NCBI GenBank assembly: GCA_002118135.1
Contig: BDIU01000148.1
Coordinates: forward strand, 124,001 to 188,000
Direction: 5' to 3'
From: Trebouxia sp. TZW2008
Lineage: Eukaryota > Chlorophyta > Trebouxiophyceae > Trebouxiales > Trebouxiaceae
DNA length: 64,000 nt
Shown: piece after piece, positions 12,201 to 22,800 of the stretch
Layout: every line of letters begins with the position of its first letter
Position numbering within the stretch: position 1 is the stretch's first letter
Notes under the pieces: generated by a model
Databases searched by the model: none
Told to the model about the DNA's origin: nothing
Seen by the model: the letters and a program-made list of their open reading frames with translations, nothing else
Translations under genes and position numbers: made by a program

Positions 12201-13973
12201 GACTGTGTCATTTGCACAAGCATTACATGGTCTGCTGTGATTTCTTTTGCTGCACAAGCACTGTGTGCAGTCAATCAACATGCTCTCGATTTCAATGATT
12301 AGTTTTACTTCTCTTAATTCTTGTGTATTATGTAGTACGCATTGGTGCCAACATATTGCGTACTTCATAATCTGCACTGCATCTCAGTGGTACATACTCT
12401 CAAGTACTGTGTATTGCGTATTATGTGTTGGGGTTATGAAAATTACGTATGGTGATTCACTGCTGTGCGGTCTGTTGTCAAGCAGCGCCCTTGTTGCATC
12501 CTTCATGTGTGTCTGTCACCTTGTCTCAGCAGTGCAGTCTTGTATCATATCCAGTTCAAAGCAGCAAAATCGCGGTTGAGAATCAATACCCTTGCTGTGA
12601 GCATCATGCACTCCTCCTCAGGTCATTGCCATGACATGGGAATCCACATGAGTTCCATGTGCGTGGCTGTTTCAGTACACTGCTCAGTGAATTGCTCTAT
12701 GTGCTGCTGCAGTACATGGTCATCTTTGAGTTGACGCTGTCCCTGGCAGAAAGTGTCGCCTTCTTCCTTGATGGTTCCAGATTTTCCATTGTCCAGGTAC
12801 AGATCCATTGTCAACACCTCATCATCATGCAGGCTGTGCTGCAACAGGGTCTTTGCACACAGCGCTTTGATAGGCCAGTGTCTGTACTATCACCTTTCAG
12901 CCATGCTTGGTCATGCGTTTGCCTATGGCGATGTGTTTTGTACAGCTCCCTTTCCCGAGTGCCATGACTTGTCCTATGTATGTCACATTGTGCGCGCTAC
13001 AGCTGAGCATGTGCATAGTGATTGAGGACTGGTTGCTTTCCAACATAAACACACATGCATGCCTGAGACTTACGGTGAATGTCTTGTTGCAGAGGTCCAC
13101 TCTGAATGTGGTCGCCATCTCTCTTGGTGTTGTGGCTAGTCTGAGACCGCCAGCCCTCCATCTGACCCCACAGCGACCCCCACAGCGGCTTTGCACCCTC
13201 AAGAATTGTGTACTGATGTTTGAGCATGCTTTCGTTTTGACGTTCATGTACTGGGGATGCTTGGAATTGCTGTACATCCAGCCTTGGTTTCAAGGCGGCA
13301 ATGGCAGCAATGTCAATGTAAGTCCTCTTGCCTTTGCAAAATGTCTTCCATGCATGATGCATCTGATGCACATGTGGAAGGCATGTCTGCTCATACAAGC
13401 TCACTGCTGTGACCTGAATGCGTTTTTGCATGGCTTCCATCGCAATTATGCCTGCAATTGCTGCATGACATGCAGAGAAAGACCAAGCATTGTTGAGCAA
13501 TGTCCTGTGACCAAGTTGCAGCAAGCATGCACTCTGCTATCTTTTGTGAATGGACAGCAGTGTGTCTGCACTGTAGCAGGGACCATGACTCACTTGGATT
13601 GTGCTGTTTGCAGAATCCTGTGTTGTCAGCAGTCTGGGCTTGTGCGTTGTGCCAAATCATGCTCCCACTGGTGAGCTTTGGCATAGACACTAATGGCTTT
13701 GTGGCGAACCACAGTAAGGTCGAGGTCATACTTGCAACGGTTTATGCAATATTTGCCGCTGTATGTGCACTGATAGGACCACAATGGTTTGATGCAGCCA
13801 ATGTGTTCAAATTCTATCAGTTCAGATGTTATTTTAGTTTCACGTGGAGGTTTTACCTGGTAGGCTGGTTTTTCTTCATTGTTTACTTTTTGGTTTTGAC
13901 AACCACCAGGAGGCTGTGGGACAGACATGAACAGCATCTTAGCAGGGTTGCTCCTGTCAGTGCCGCCAACTGA
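216..13973 (+). CDS. P5B-type P-type ATPase (ATP13A2/YPK9-like), 5' end unresolved, about 18 exons
   Basis: Membrane cation/polyamine-transporter family. Exons placed by splice sites and phase: 216-364, 1277-1425, 2164-2342, 2741-2882, 3048-3161, 3609-3663, 4323-4408, 5191-5341, 5611-5762, 6216-6407, 6545-6775, 7718-7923, 8280-8673, 8923-9120, 10257-10398, 12713-12796, 13093-13317, 13614-13973. One short exon between 10398 and 12713 was not found. Landmarks in order: actuator region LVPGDVVVV and ESMLSGE; P-loop CFDKTGTLTG near 5730-5760; nucleotide-binding VLKRFEFEARL; MVTGD at about 8300; VFARM near 9030; CGDGINDLVAL near 10280; RPPALHLTPQRP and a hydrophobic C-terminal tail. KRFEF, the M4 context and the tail fit P5B better than P5A. 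Odd points: the P5 signature PPALP is replaced by WPIGVP, TGE reads SGE, and GDGAND reads GDGIND. The sequence before 216 may hold earlier exons; the true start is probably outside the window. Confidence 0.85.
701..1425 (+). repeat. Tandem partial-exon array 1 in the P5B ATPase gene
   Basis: Four diverged copies start near 701, 888, 1079 and 1277, about 190 bp apart. Each begins with a G-rich CTGACTGGTC-like start, then AGCTGGCAGCGGCA and a CAGCTGTATGGC-like end. Only the last copy continues into GRPSFLNMASALLAYP and a donor at 1426. It also joins in phase to the preceding exon (DKG then ADWSIF). The upstream copies stop short and contain in-frame stops. Confidence 0.8.
1621..2342 (+). repeat. 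Tandem partial-exon array 2 in the P5B ATPase gene
   Basis: Copies of the exon head that encodes YYELAFTFYERL start near 1621, 1920, 2048 and 2164, each straight after a CAG. The 2164 copy alone reads on through a membrane segment (LLAACLLYITFQSAFIATY) to a donor at 2343. The first three end in stops or unrelated sequence and lack a matching donor. Confidence 0.8.
3716..3786 (+). repeat. Dispersed repeat R4, copy 1
   Basis: About 70 bp containing GCCTCAGCTAGTGAGTTGAG, inside a P5B ATPase intron. The same sequence recurs in reverse orientation near 15240-15350 and 46940-47020. All three copies lie in introns. Confidence 0.7.
4733..4866 (+). repeat. Intronic minisatellite with 10-11 bp units
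   Basis: A run of units of the form CTGYTGTCAnT / CTGTTGGCAGT fills about 130 bp of a P5B ATPase intron. The units are imperfect. There are no unique spacers, so this is not a CRISPR array. Confidence 0.8.
7071..7923 (+). repeat. Tandem exon array 3 in the P5B ATPase gene (four copies, one intact)
   Basis: Copies of one exon start at 7071, 7293, 7509 and 7718, spaced 222, 216 and 209 bp, each directly after a TGCAG acceptor. All encode AGQSYRLLALAVG, then VTPAELASMTQQDAEA and LDLTGLL. Copy 1 loses one base before LKD, giving TGA. Copy 2 has a 4-bp deletion at LASMT. Copy 3 has a 5-bp deletion at RLLALA. Copy 4 is open and alone extends to IANLQD and the donor at 7924. It joins in phase to exons 6545-6775 and 8280-8673. 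Confidence 0.9.
9405..10398 (+). repeat. Tandem exon array 4 in the P5B ATPase gene (hinge motif GDGIND)
   Basis: Six copies of the exon head GLGKTCxxCGDGINDLVAL start at 9405, 9490, 9592, 9776, 10033 and 10257, each after CAG. The first two are badly eroded. The third ends in ERLA and a stop. The fourth reads GNGIND and runs into other sequence. The fifth has an in-frame deletion (NDLVAAADVG) and then a stop. The sixth is complete through ADVGMAVGASHASAAAS to a donor at 10399. Confidence 0.88.
10430..10775 (+). repeat. Degenerate copies of the exon tail of array 4
   Basis: Near 10435, 10570 and 10705 the sequence GCCAGCCATGCATCCGCCGC or weaker versions recurs, followed by CAAGCACTCCTCTGT-like sequence. 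They copy the stretch encoding ASHASAAASISDKHSS at 10330-10395 but lack the GDGIND part. They are taken as eroded partial duplications within the following intron. Confidence 0.65.
10962..11050 (+). repeat. Dispersed repeat R1, copy 1
   Basis: Contains the R1 core CCAGCCTGGCGAGACAAGAC, then CACACACCTAGCA, GCTGGAAAGTGTAACCATTA and a TTATTATCATT tail. Intronic in the P5B ATPase. Confidence 0.75.
11555..11725 (+). repeat. Dispersed repeat R1, copy 2 (longer form)
   Basis: About 170 bp, matching 16515-16680 over most of its length: TTGAACGTCAACCGTCCTTT, then AGCCTGGCGGGATAGGGCCT and TAGCACATGTGCTGGAATGT. The core holds a perfect 12-bp palindrome, AGCACATGTGCT. Confidence 0.78.
12018..12085 (+). 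repeat. Dispersed repeat R2, copy 1 (diverged)
   Basis: GGCTGCTTCTACTCAAAGAG followed by GCTCCCATCATGACACCCAA. This is a diverged copy of the element at 28385, 42455 and 45768. Confidence 0.6.
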
Positions 13974-14732
13974 TCTGTGCAGTCAGTGTGCTTCAGTCTA
14001 GCAGAGTGTGTGTGAGACTCAAAGGTCACTTGGGCATGAGAGTATCTGCGATACCACTTACACCTTTAAGTTAGCTGATGCAAATGCCGCACAATGTTGC
14101 ACAGAAGATGCTCCATACTGTGAGGGTTTTTTTTTATTTTATTTACTGCAAGCGACCAGTTTGCCTGACCCAATGGTCTCAGGTTAGATGAGTGTTGACA
14201 AGGCACAAAACAATGAAGAGGGTGTCAAATTTGTTGAAAAGCCAATCAGCGGGTGATACTTCCCCTGGCAGTCAGTTTTGACAACATTTGACAACTCAAG
14301 CAAGCAGTGAGACTTCTGTGATCAATCCTGTGGAATTCTGTAATAATGGCTGAGAACATGCATCGAGGTACAGACACACACAAGAAGTTCTGAGCTGACT
14401 GTGGTTGACACGATACAGCTCCTTGATCACGAACAACAAGCTGCGTTTGATAGCGTTGCAGGCGCTTGGCGAGGGCGATGCGATTGCGCATTTTGATTGT
14501 GTCTAGAAATTCATAACGAAGCACGCCAGGGAGATCGTGAGCAGGGCGGACTTACGAGTACGTGCATGTTTTTCGCAATTAACGTGCGCTTTATCGCTCG
14601 GGTCTCGTCCACAAACTGAACATTTGCGTGCACATGAGCATTGCAAGCATGTATTCCTCAAGAAGGTCGCACTGACAGCAATCGTTTGTCTGCTTGTAGC
14701 AGGTAGATCTTGCGAAAGCATTTGCGTTTAGT
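13974..14732. other. Intergenic region between the P5B ATPase and CCCH/U-box gene 1
   Basis: No supported gene. It contains the first R3 repeat (14010-14105), a T-rich run near 14130, and presumably the promoter of the gene starting at 14733. No promoter motif can be named with confidence. Confidence 0.6.
14010..14105 (+). repeat. Direct repeat R3, left copy
   Basis: GAGACTCAAAGGTCACTTGG and GCATGAGAGTATCTGCGA are identical to 17964-18003. The next 50 bp are about three-quarters alike. The copy lies just after the P5B ATPase stop codon. Confidence 0.8.
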
Positions 14733-17700
14733 ATGGCTCGGAACAATGCACAAGCTTCTCAGCTTGACCCATATATTAAGCCCAAGCCAGGGCAAAAGGT
14801 GAGAGACCAAGCCTTTGCTGCTGTTTGACAGTTCACAGTTTGGGGTATGGCTTCTCCACAGCTATTGAGCCAAGTGATTAATCTGCTGCAGAAGTCAGGC
14901 GTGTCTGATTCAGCTCAAGGCAATTATCGGCCAACTTATGCTCAAGTGCAAAAGCCGCAGCAGAGCTTTGCGCCCCCGCCACTGCATCAGCAAAAGCTGA
15001 TGTTATGTAAATATTATGAATTAGGTGAGGCAATACCCTGCTCTTAAATGGTCAAAAGCTCTCTTGCTGGGAATCTGGGTGTCTTGGGCTTCTGCACTCA
15101 TGCAAGTGCTGAGGTCCCTTGATTGGCTGAGCCTTGAAACAGAGCTACTGAGCTGGTCATTAGTCCCTGTAGACATTCACAAATTTGCCTGGGAGTGATT
15201 GCCTGTTCTTTATTGCTTGTGACTGCCAGCAGCAGCACAGCAAACAGCACAGAGCACGCAGACAGCCTCAGACCCACTCAATTCACCAGCTGAGGAATAC
15301 AATCGCTTGCAATTTGCATCACAGCACACAGACAAAACAGAGCTGCCATTCATACAGCTCCATGTCTTACGTCACAGCGTTATGCAGCTGGCAAGCTTTT
15401 ATGAAATGTTGAATGAGGCATTGATACAGAGCCGCTGTTGATGCAGGGCAATGTCAGAGAGGTAGTCAGTGCTGGTTTGCTCATGGCAGGGACGAGCTGC
15501 GCCATCCACAGAAGCATGCAAGTCGGCAAGAGGTGAGCGGTCTTTGCTGTTCCTGCCATCACAAACCCTGACGCGGGTCATTGGCTTGGGGCGTTTCTAT
15601 ATTTACATAGTTGCAACAGCATTTTGTCATGCAGCGGTGGCACTTGCATTTAAAGGACTTTTGATGTTCCTGCCATGACAAATACTGACAGGGGTGTTTG
15701 ACTTGGCAGTTGCAACATATACACATTCGCGTCTGCGCATTGCCATGCAGCATGGCAGTTGCAACTCATGGACTGCAGGATGTTTTGTGTGTCAGTCTGT
15801 TGTGCAGCAAAGGGCATGGTGCTAGTCACCTCACTGCAGGTTTGCACTGAAACTAGTGATGTCACTGAAGGTACATGCCTGCACAAGCGTTAGCTGTGTG
15901 TTGCGCAAGTCTCGGCTCATCAGACCAGCTGGGTTTGGGCGTCCTCATAAGAGGGTGTGTGGGCTGCTGCACTAAGCTGCCGTGAGTGCCAAGACTACTG
16001 CAAAATTAGCACAGACGTGCTCAGTCCAAACAGCTGTGAGCTGAAGGTGTCAGAATCTTTTCAAGACTTTTGTCGGGCTGTTCATGCAAGCTGTTTGTGA
16101 TGCTGAGCACAAGAGGGCCCTGGCGGGGTAGGACCTGGGCCACACACACGTAGCACATGTGCTGGAATGTGTGACAATTTATTATTGATTATGCAAGCTG
16201 AATCACCAGTGAAAGCTGGGAGACCTCACAAAAATAGAAGCAAGACACCACATTTGTCTGTAATGCAGGCTCATGCACCTAAGCCAGCTGCCATTGAAGA
16301 TGACCAGGAGCAATGCCCTGACCAAGCCCTATTTAAGACCCGTATGTGTGTCTATTTCCAGCAAGGCCGCTGCCAGAGAGGCACTACTTGCACATTTGCT
16401 CATGACCCTGCTGAGCTTCAGGCTTACAATCCTGCCAGGCGTTATGCTCAACAGGTAACCACATGCTTGTGTTTGCTCAAGTCAAGGGATGCAATCCTCC
16501 AGGTTGACCGAGGAAGATCTGGAATGACATGGTGTCGTCTGACTTTCGTCAGTTGAACATCAGGCGTCCTTACCGCGACGCCCAAGACAAGCCTGCCTGG
16601 CGAGATAAGACTTGTGCCACACACACACCCAACAGTATATGCTGGAACGGAACTGATTATCTTATTATTAACCACAAGCTGCTTGTGGTTCTGCCTTGCT
16701 GCATACATCTGAATACTTTCATCTCTCTGCCTGCTTGTCACCGCCACTACCTTGTCCAGTTGTTGGGCATCATGTACTTGTGATCTCTGCTGTATGCATT
16801 ACAGTGCTCACTCAGCCCGTTGATACATTGTTTTACTTTCAGCTGATACCATTGTCTCTCAGTGTCATCATACGTAGCATTGCTACAATGGCAGCTTGTA
16901 CAGCAAACTTTCTTTGTAAGGACACTCGATATAAGGACAATCTCAATGTAGAGACAACGCCATTGGTAACCTATCGCTGCGTTCTGACTGCAGCTGTCCC
17001 TCTGAGTAAGGACAGTTCGATGTAAGGACAAGTTTCTTGGTGACCAAAGCAGTCGTCACAAAGAGAGTGTACTGTAGTCGGGTCAATCGGTCATGCACTA
17101 AGCAAAAAGAATTCTTTTTTGGTGCTGCAGGCTCCTGCGTCTCCAGCCCATACTCTGGATAAGTTCTTGCCTCAGAGGCTGCAAGACGCAGCAGCAGCCG
17201 CCACTGCAATGAGACAAGCAACAGCTAAAACCAATGAAAGACATGACGATGTGTCCAGGGTGTCCTCACCTTCTATTCCAGTATCTACCGCAGCTTCAGC
17301 TTTCTCAGATACAGCAACACCATTGTCAGAGACCCCAGTAGCTTCAGTCCCATCTGCAGTCGAGAAAGTCATGTCTCACTCGTCAAGCCCACCTTTCGTT
17401 ACTCCAATGCCAGCAAGTATGACTAATGGGACAGTCAATCAAAGGGTGCAAGATAATTTAAACAGGCATGGAGTCAATGGGCAGACTTCTGATGCTGGAG
17501 GTAAAAAAGCCATTGTTGGGCAGCTTGCGCAGAAGAGTAATGGAATGGGTATGAGCTCAACAAATGAGGAAGACGTCGATGATTTGGAGGCGCCTTCTTC
17601 CTTCTGCTGCCCGATTACAACAGTAAGCCCAAATGCCCTCTGCTTGTTATGGTTTGTCGATACTGGCAATCATGGCATAGTCGGTGGTTGAGGAAGGACA

Positions 17701-18436
17701 AAATCCACCCTTTGACTTTTATCATCATAGGATGTGCATGTTAGCTCAGAAGCATGCAGTGGGTCCTGTTGTGCAATATTTTGCAACACACCTTCATACA
17801 GGTCACCTGCATTCCGTGCTGAATATCTCAGCTCATGCATGGAGATATGCTGCTCTGCAGACAGCTTCTAAATTGTGAAAGGTTTTCCTTACTGTCAAAC
17901 TGCTGTTGTGCAATCACCAGCTGTTGTGCAGCTTCCACCACACCTTGATGTTCTGCTGCTTTTGAGACTCAAAGGTCACTTGGGCATGAGAGTATCTGCG
18001 ACACCTCTCACACGTAATGTGATGCATGTGCCGCAAAACTTCGCACAGAGTATAGTGGTTACAGTTGATTTTGCTGAGGCTGCTGCATCTGTATCAAGCT
18101 GAGTTCTGACTGAAGCTGTGCTGTAAGCTGCCGACCATGAGTGCCGATTATCAAGCAAAACTTGGCTTTCTGCTTTTCTTGATTCTGGTCTGGCCATGCT
18201 GATGCAACAGCGTCTGGTGACTGCAGGAGCTGTTACGCGACCCTGTGGTTGCTGCTGACGGTCACACTTATGAAAGGCAGCATATTGCTGAATGGCTGCA
18301 GAAGAGTGACACCTCTCCTATGACAAATGCACCAATGGAGCATAAGCTTCTCACTCCAAATTTGGCTTTAAGAGCTGTCATGGATGCATACTTTGGTGTC
18401 CGCGAAGGGTTGGTGCAGCAGATGGCTGCAATGTAA
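14733..18436 (+). CDS. CCCH zinc-finger / U-box protein 1 (about 400 aa, six exons)
   Basis: Exons 14733-14798, 14862-15024, 15447-15532, 16269-16454, 17131-17622 and 18227-18436 give one frame (1203 nt) from ATG to TAA. Finger 1 is C-x7-C-x5-C-x3-H. It is split by the intron at 15025 between CKYYEL and QCQRGSQCWFAH. Finger 2 (MCVYFQQGRC, then CTFAH) lies in exon 4 and is followed by PAELQAYNPARR. A Ser/Thr/Ala/Pro-rich linker follows. The C-terminus is a U-box: FCCPITT, then ELLRDPVVAADGHTYERQ, IAEWL and the PNLALRAVMDAYF helix. CCCH fingers usually bind RNA and U-boxes recruit E2 enzymes, so an RNA-linked ubiquitin ligase is inferred. Gene 42166-45386 has the same plan and is a paralogue. 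Each CCCH exon is phase 0 at its 3' end. Confidence 0.88.
15240..15350 (-). repeat. Dispersed repeat R4, copy 2
   Basis: Reverse-orientation copy of the 3716-3786 element, reading CAGACAGCCTCAGACCCACT and CAATTCACCAGCTGAGGAAT on the plus strand. It lies in an intron of CCCH/U-box gene 1. Confidence 0.7.
16106..16195 (+). repeat. Dispersed repeat R1, copy 3
   Basis: CTGGCGGGGTAGGACCTGGG, then ACACGTAGCACATGTGCTGG and AATGTGTGACAATTTATTAT. Intronic, just upstream of the exon carrying finger 2. Confidence 0.75.
16515..16680 (+). repeat. Dispersed repeat R1, copy 4 (longer form)
   Basis: Long copy alignable to 11555-11725: GTTGAACATCAGGCGTCCTT, then CAAGCCTGCCTGGCGAGATA and AGACTTGTGCCACACACACA, ending in CTTATTATTAAC. 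Intronic in CCCH/U-box gene 1. Confidence 0.78.
16905..17050 (+). repeat. Dispersed repeat R5, copy 1
   Basis: CTTTGTAAGGACACTCGATA, then AAGGACAATCTCAATGTAGA and further TAAGGACA motifs. The reverse complement occurs at 34040-34195 in a TTC12 intron. The repeated unit is TGTCCTTAnATnGAG. It resembles a small non-autonomous element, but no open frame is seen. Confidence 0.65.
17964..18055 (+). repeat. Direct repeat R3, right copy
   Basis: Second copy of the 14010-14105 sequence, inside the last intron of CCCH/U-box gene 1. Together the two copies bracket most of that gene in direct orientation. Confidence 0.8.
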
Positions 18437-19869
18437 GGTTTACAATTTAGGCTGTCAAGTATCAGACGTGCAGATGGCTCATCAAAAGTAAGGAAATGCA
18501 TCAGCTGTGCTGTAGGTCACGCAGCCAAGCATGCAGCTCATGAACTGTTTTGCTCAGCAGCTTTGCTTGGCTTTCTGCTTGTTTTGCTTTGTGCAGTAAG
18601 CCAAACGGGCGATTGATACTTACAATGAGTCCATATGGCATTAGAGCAGGATGCGTCTTGGCAATTAGCATCCTCTCCTGTTGCAGCTTTTGCTGCATTT
18701 TATGCGCGCAGTATCAGTGGTACAATTGCTCTCAAGATGCAGGCAGGTCAAAGAGGTCTCTTTGTTCCACATTCAACAGATCAACGTATTCTCAATAAGG
18801 TTGTTTGTGAGGGAGTCCTAGGAGCCCTTTGGTTACTGAAGTTTCAGTGGTGTCATATGCTATTTGCACTGTGGTGCCTGCTTCTCAAAAGCTTGTGCAT
18901 TACTGTTAGATTAGCTGCATCATTAAACGATGCAGTGCCTTTTGAGCTTACAATTTGAGATAGCCGTTTTGTATTGCTATGCTGTGAGATTTGGTAGACA
19001 AACGTTTACTGTCAACTCACTTGCTGCCACGCCATCTGTAAAAGCGGTGCTACTGAGACTGGCAGACTGCCTCTTGATTTCAGTGCAATTGTCGGATAAT
19101 ACGTGACAGTAAGGTACAATCCGTGCTTTGCTTTGAAACTGCAGGTGTGGGGGATCTGTAGTCTGTGCAACAAGCCAGCAGTCCAAACCTGCTCCCAATA
19201 TCTACAAAGTACTTACATTGTAAAGACACACGTGCAGCACATTCAAATACCAAGCGCCTCTCATGCCTCACAGTGCCACTGCAAGCACAACCTATGAGCC
19301 TTGTCAACGTGCGTGTTAGTGTGCGAACAGAGCACGCTTTTGCACGCAGGGGACCTAAGAATGGCCACCAGGCATGGGCAGAGGATCATTCTGGCTCAGG
19401 AGTGGCCACAGCCCCACTGCAAACTTGTTACGGTGGTCATAGTAAATAATATTATGCCCCTGTAAAACCGTCACACGGTACATCTAGAGACCCTCCAGAG
19501 CGTGAGTTCTACATCCTTTGCAATGTGTGTCACAGAGTGACTCTGTGTGTGACTCAAGAGTCACTCAAGCGTGAAAATTTTCGTTGAAGGGTTTTGTTTC
19601 AATTTCGTGGGAGCATGGTGAAGGCTTTTGATGCGCTTCGAGGCCCCTCGCTATCGTAACTCAGTCTTGATGTACACTCAAGGCCAAAAAGGGCCTTACA
19701 CAAAAGCCTGCACATCACAACTGACTTTCGACGCAAATTTCATTCGCTGAGGTACACTGACATGCATTGACCGCCTACATAAGACACAGCAGCGATCGCA
19801 ACCATGGCATGCAGGGAGACAGTCTGTCCCCATCACCACCTGTCAATGTCTATTGCTGAACAGAGCTGG
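18437..19869. other. Convergent intergenic region, no gene seen
   Basis: About 1.4 kb between the stop codons of CCCH/U-box gene 1 and DVR. Only short open frames in mixed frames are present. Nothing recognisable was found. A TGACTC/GAGTCA-rich stretch lies near 19530-19570. Confidence 0.6.
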
Positions 19870-22800
19870 TCAGAAGATGGCAGCATCTCCAAGCTCTTGA
19901 CCTGCAAGCCCCTCTTTCACTACTCTCTGGAAAAATTGCTCCAATGATTCCTTTCCATAGCTGGGAGTTGCATCGGCCAGATACTTCTGCTGCTTATCAT
20001 CCCATACAAGCATGCTCTCTGTTGCATAGTATCTGCCGATGCGTCCAAATTCAGCGGAGTCCTGCACACCAATATGCAAAGCTTGGCATTCAAATGTGCT
20101 AAACGTTTTTAGAAAGTTGTCAACTTTGCAAGTGCTTACCGTGGACCATAAAAAAGCTGGCCTGGCAAGACGACGCTTGTGCCACACATATCTAGCTTAT
20201 GTGCTGGAAGGTGTAACGCTTACATTGTTGACAAAGATTAGCTCAATGAGCTGGATAGCCAATGTTGCTGTAAACTTGATCACGTCCCATAACAACAAGC
20301 AGGAGTTGGGCAGGTGCAGATGGTACAGAAGCAAACAACGTTGCAGCAAAAGCAGGAACACGTACTATACACTTGGCAGCAATCAACATGCTTGATGTAG
20401 ATGCTGATAATCACAAAACGGAGCAATCTGGCAGTGTTCCTTCTGCACTGCTTGATTGACTACTATGAAAGCTACAACTACTGTTATTCTTGACTGCAAC
20501 ACCACAGGGCACACAACCTGTGTACACGCAGGCGCATGCATATAGCAAGCTAGAACAAGCCCCTTTGGCCTTCACAAACATGGGGCGGTGGCGTTCAGCC
20601 CTATTGTCACAAGTTGAAGCCCCTGATACAGGGGCTTTGACATTAGCAAATTTCCGATCAAGTTAAAGCACATGACTAACGCGCTCCCAAAGTCAAACAA
20701 TGCATGGGGGTGGTAGCTTGTACAACAGCAGCCGATGACCACCAGGTCAGTGTAGGGGCTGTGCCATACTTCAGCTTCTAAGTGCAGGCTGATGGTTTTG
20801 TAAAGGCAAGAAACAATACCTCCAGTCCTGGGAAAACCCTTGTGAGGCCATCAAAACAGCTGATGACGCCGTCCATAAGGCCAATAGGTGCAGAGATGTA
20901 ACGTTCCTTCTTGCCTGCCAGTTTGAACAGATACTCGCCTTGCTCTTTGGCTGACCAAGCCTTGCCTGGACCTGCACGCCACATCATCTGATTGTGTTGT
21001 ATGTTGTGCGTGTGTACGTTGTATTGATAGCTGGCTGATGTTGTCAATATCTTGTGGGGTTATGTTGCACGTGATTGACACACTGACAATGCATTCCTGA
21101 TAGCGTATCACACAGCAAATTGTGGATGAGCAATACTGACCGCCTTGTTCCTTTTGGAGCATGATTGCAGACCAAGGCGAGGATCTCACAACAGGCTGTT
21201 TGCTTTCTAATTGTCGCAAGAAGGCCCGTGCAAAAGCACACATGTGGTGATACAGTCAACAAACGTTCCTGCAATCAATCACGCGCAGCATCTTACCTCC
21301 TATGGGCAAAATCTGATTGACTTTGTCTTTGTCTTCTATGCAATCCGCCATAAAACTGGCCAGATCTGCCTCGCTGATAGGTTTACAACTGGCCAGGTAC
21401 CCATCACCAAACATGATGTAGGGAAAGCCCTTCTTGACATTCTCAACCTGCGTGATATGGACACTGTGTCATTGCTCACAGCACCATGTATCTGCCACCC
21501 CTCACTAACGGTCGGAAGCGTCCTAACAGAAATGTGCGATATGCGTGACGATTCTGCTTTTGGATCTGCATGTGATTTTGCCTGCTCTTCATGCAGCTAC
21601 TGTTTTTGTGCTGCTGTTGCTGCTGCTTAGCATTGTGGTCTTGTGGCTAATTCCGGCACTGATGCATGAAGGACTGTGTATTGACTACAAAACGATACAG
21701 CTTGTGCATGCAATGGCAAGGTAGTCTGTGCTTGATGCTATGTCGTTGCTGCTGCTGCAATACAGCATCCAACATGTCAGAGTGCTGAGTGCCTTGCATG
21801 ATGCGTTGCGAGGATTGTGCCAGTTTACCTATTTGCACTAGTGAGGTACAAAGATAACACTTGTCGCTACAATTTACATGAGTACAGTCTTGGAGATGAA
21901 GCAAACTGACCTGTCCTGCCAGGGATTTGAAGAAAGCTGTGGGCCGCACAATGCTGTAGGTGATGCCCTCAGCTGACTGCAGTGCTTGCTCAAACTTCAG
22001 CTTGGCATGCTGAAACTCGAGCAGAGGTTTCTGGACACAGATGGCGCTGAGGAGCACAAAGTGTGATGCGCCCTGCTCTTGTGCAACCTCCAGCGTGTTC
22101 AGGGTAGCTTGATAGTCGATCGCCCAGGAGTCTTTCTGCAGAATTCAGTGGGTTCTGATGCAGGTTTGACTCTTCATATCAGTGTGCATGGAGAAACTTG
22201 CTGGAACTCAAATTGGTCAGAAGGGGCTGCAATGTTTGGATCGTAACCATTTGATGTTGGTGTGCACAACAGTGTGCATAGCATCCATTGTGGCTTGATG
22301 ACCTTTTCAGAGCATGTCATTCAACAGACAGCTCTTCTGCCCAAATGACACGTCGTTGGTGACACATTCTTGGTGACACATTGTTAGCGACACATTTTGA
22401 GGGTCACTTTTCAAGCAAACAATAAAAATTAACAATGCGTGCACTTGTGCGCACAGTGTATGTACATCTCTGATGAGCAGGCTTGCTGTTTCATCATGCA
22501 AGGACATATGTTTTGCTTACCTTGCCGCCTGTCCTGCTTGCCAGGCAAGACACAACCACATCAACTGGCTCGCTGAACGCCACACTGCGCAAGGAGTCTT
22601 TACTGCTGACGTCACCAAACCTGACATCAGCGCCATTCAAGTCCTGTGCACATAGCAAGCGCAATGAAATGCCTGAGGCTGGGAAGAACAGGCCCATATG
22701 TAGTTGGCCTGCTGTTTGCGCTTTTGTTGTCAAGTGGCAGGACATTCCCACACCCTTCTTACTTTTCATGGCCACAGCTGACAGAGCAGTATGCATAGGT

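Noticed and set aside
12907..13674. 255-codon open frame on the plus strand
   Set aside because: Only 13093-13317 in it fits the P5B ATPase; the rest reads through introns with no resemblance. The exon model explains it better.
11555..16747. R1 repeat frames (for example RRHHVIPDL) as a protein-coding transposon
   Set aside because: The frames are short and broken between copies; the similarity is at DNA level across coding and non-coding parts.
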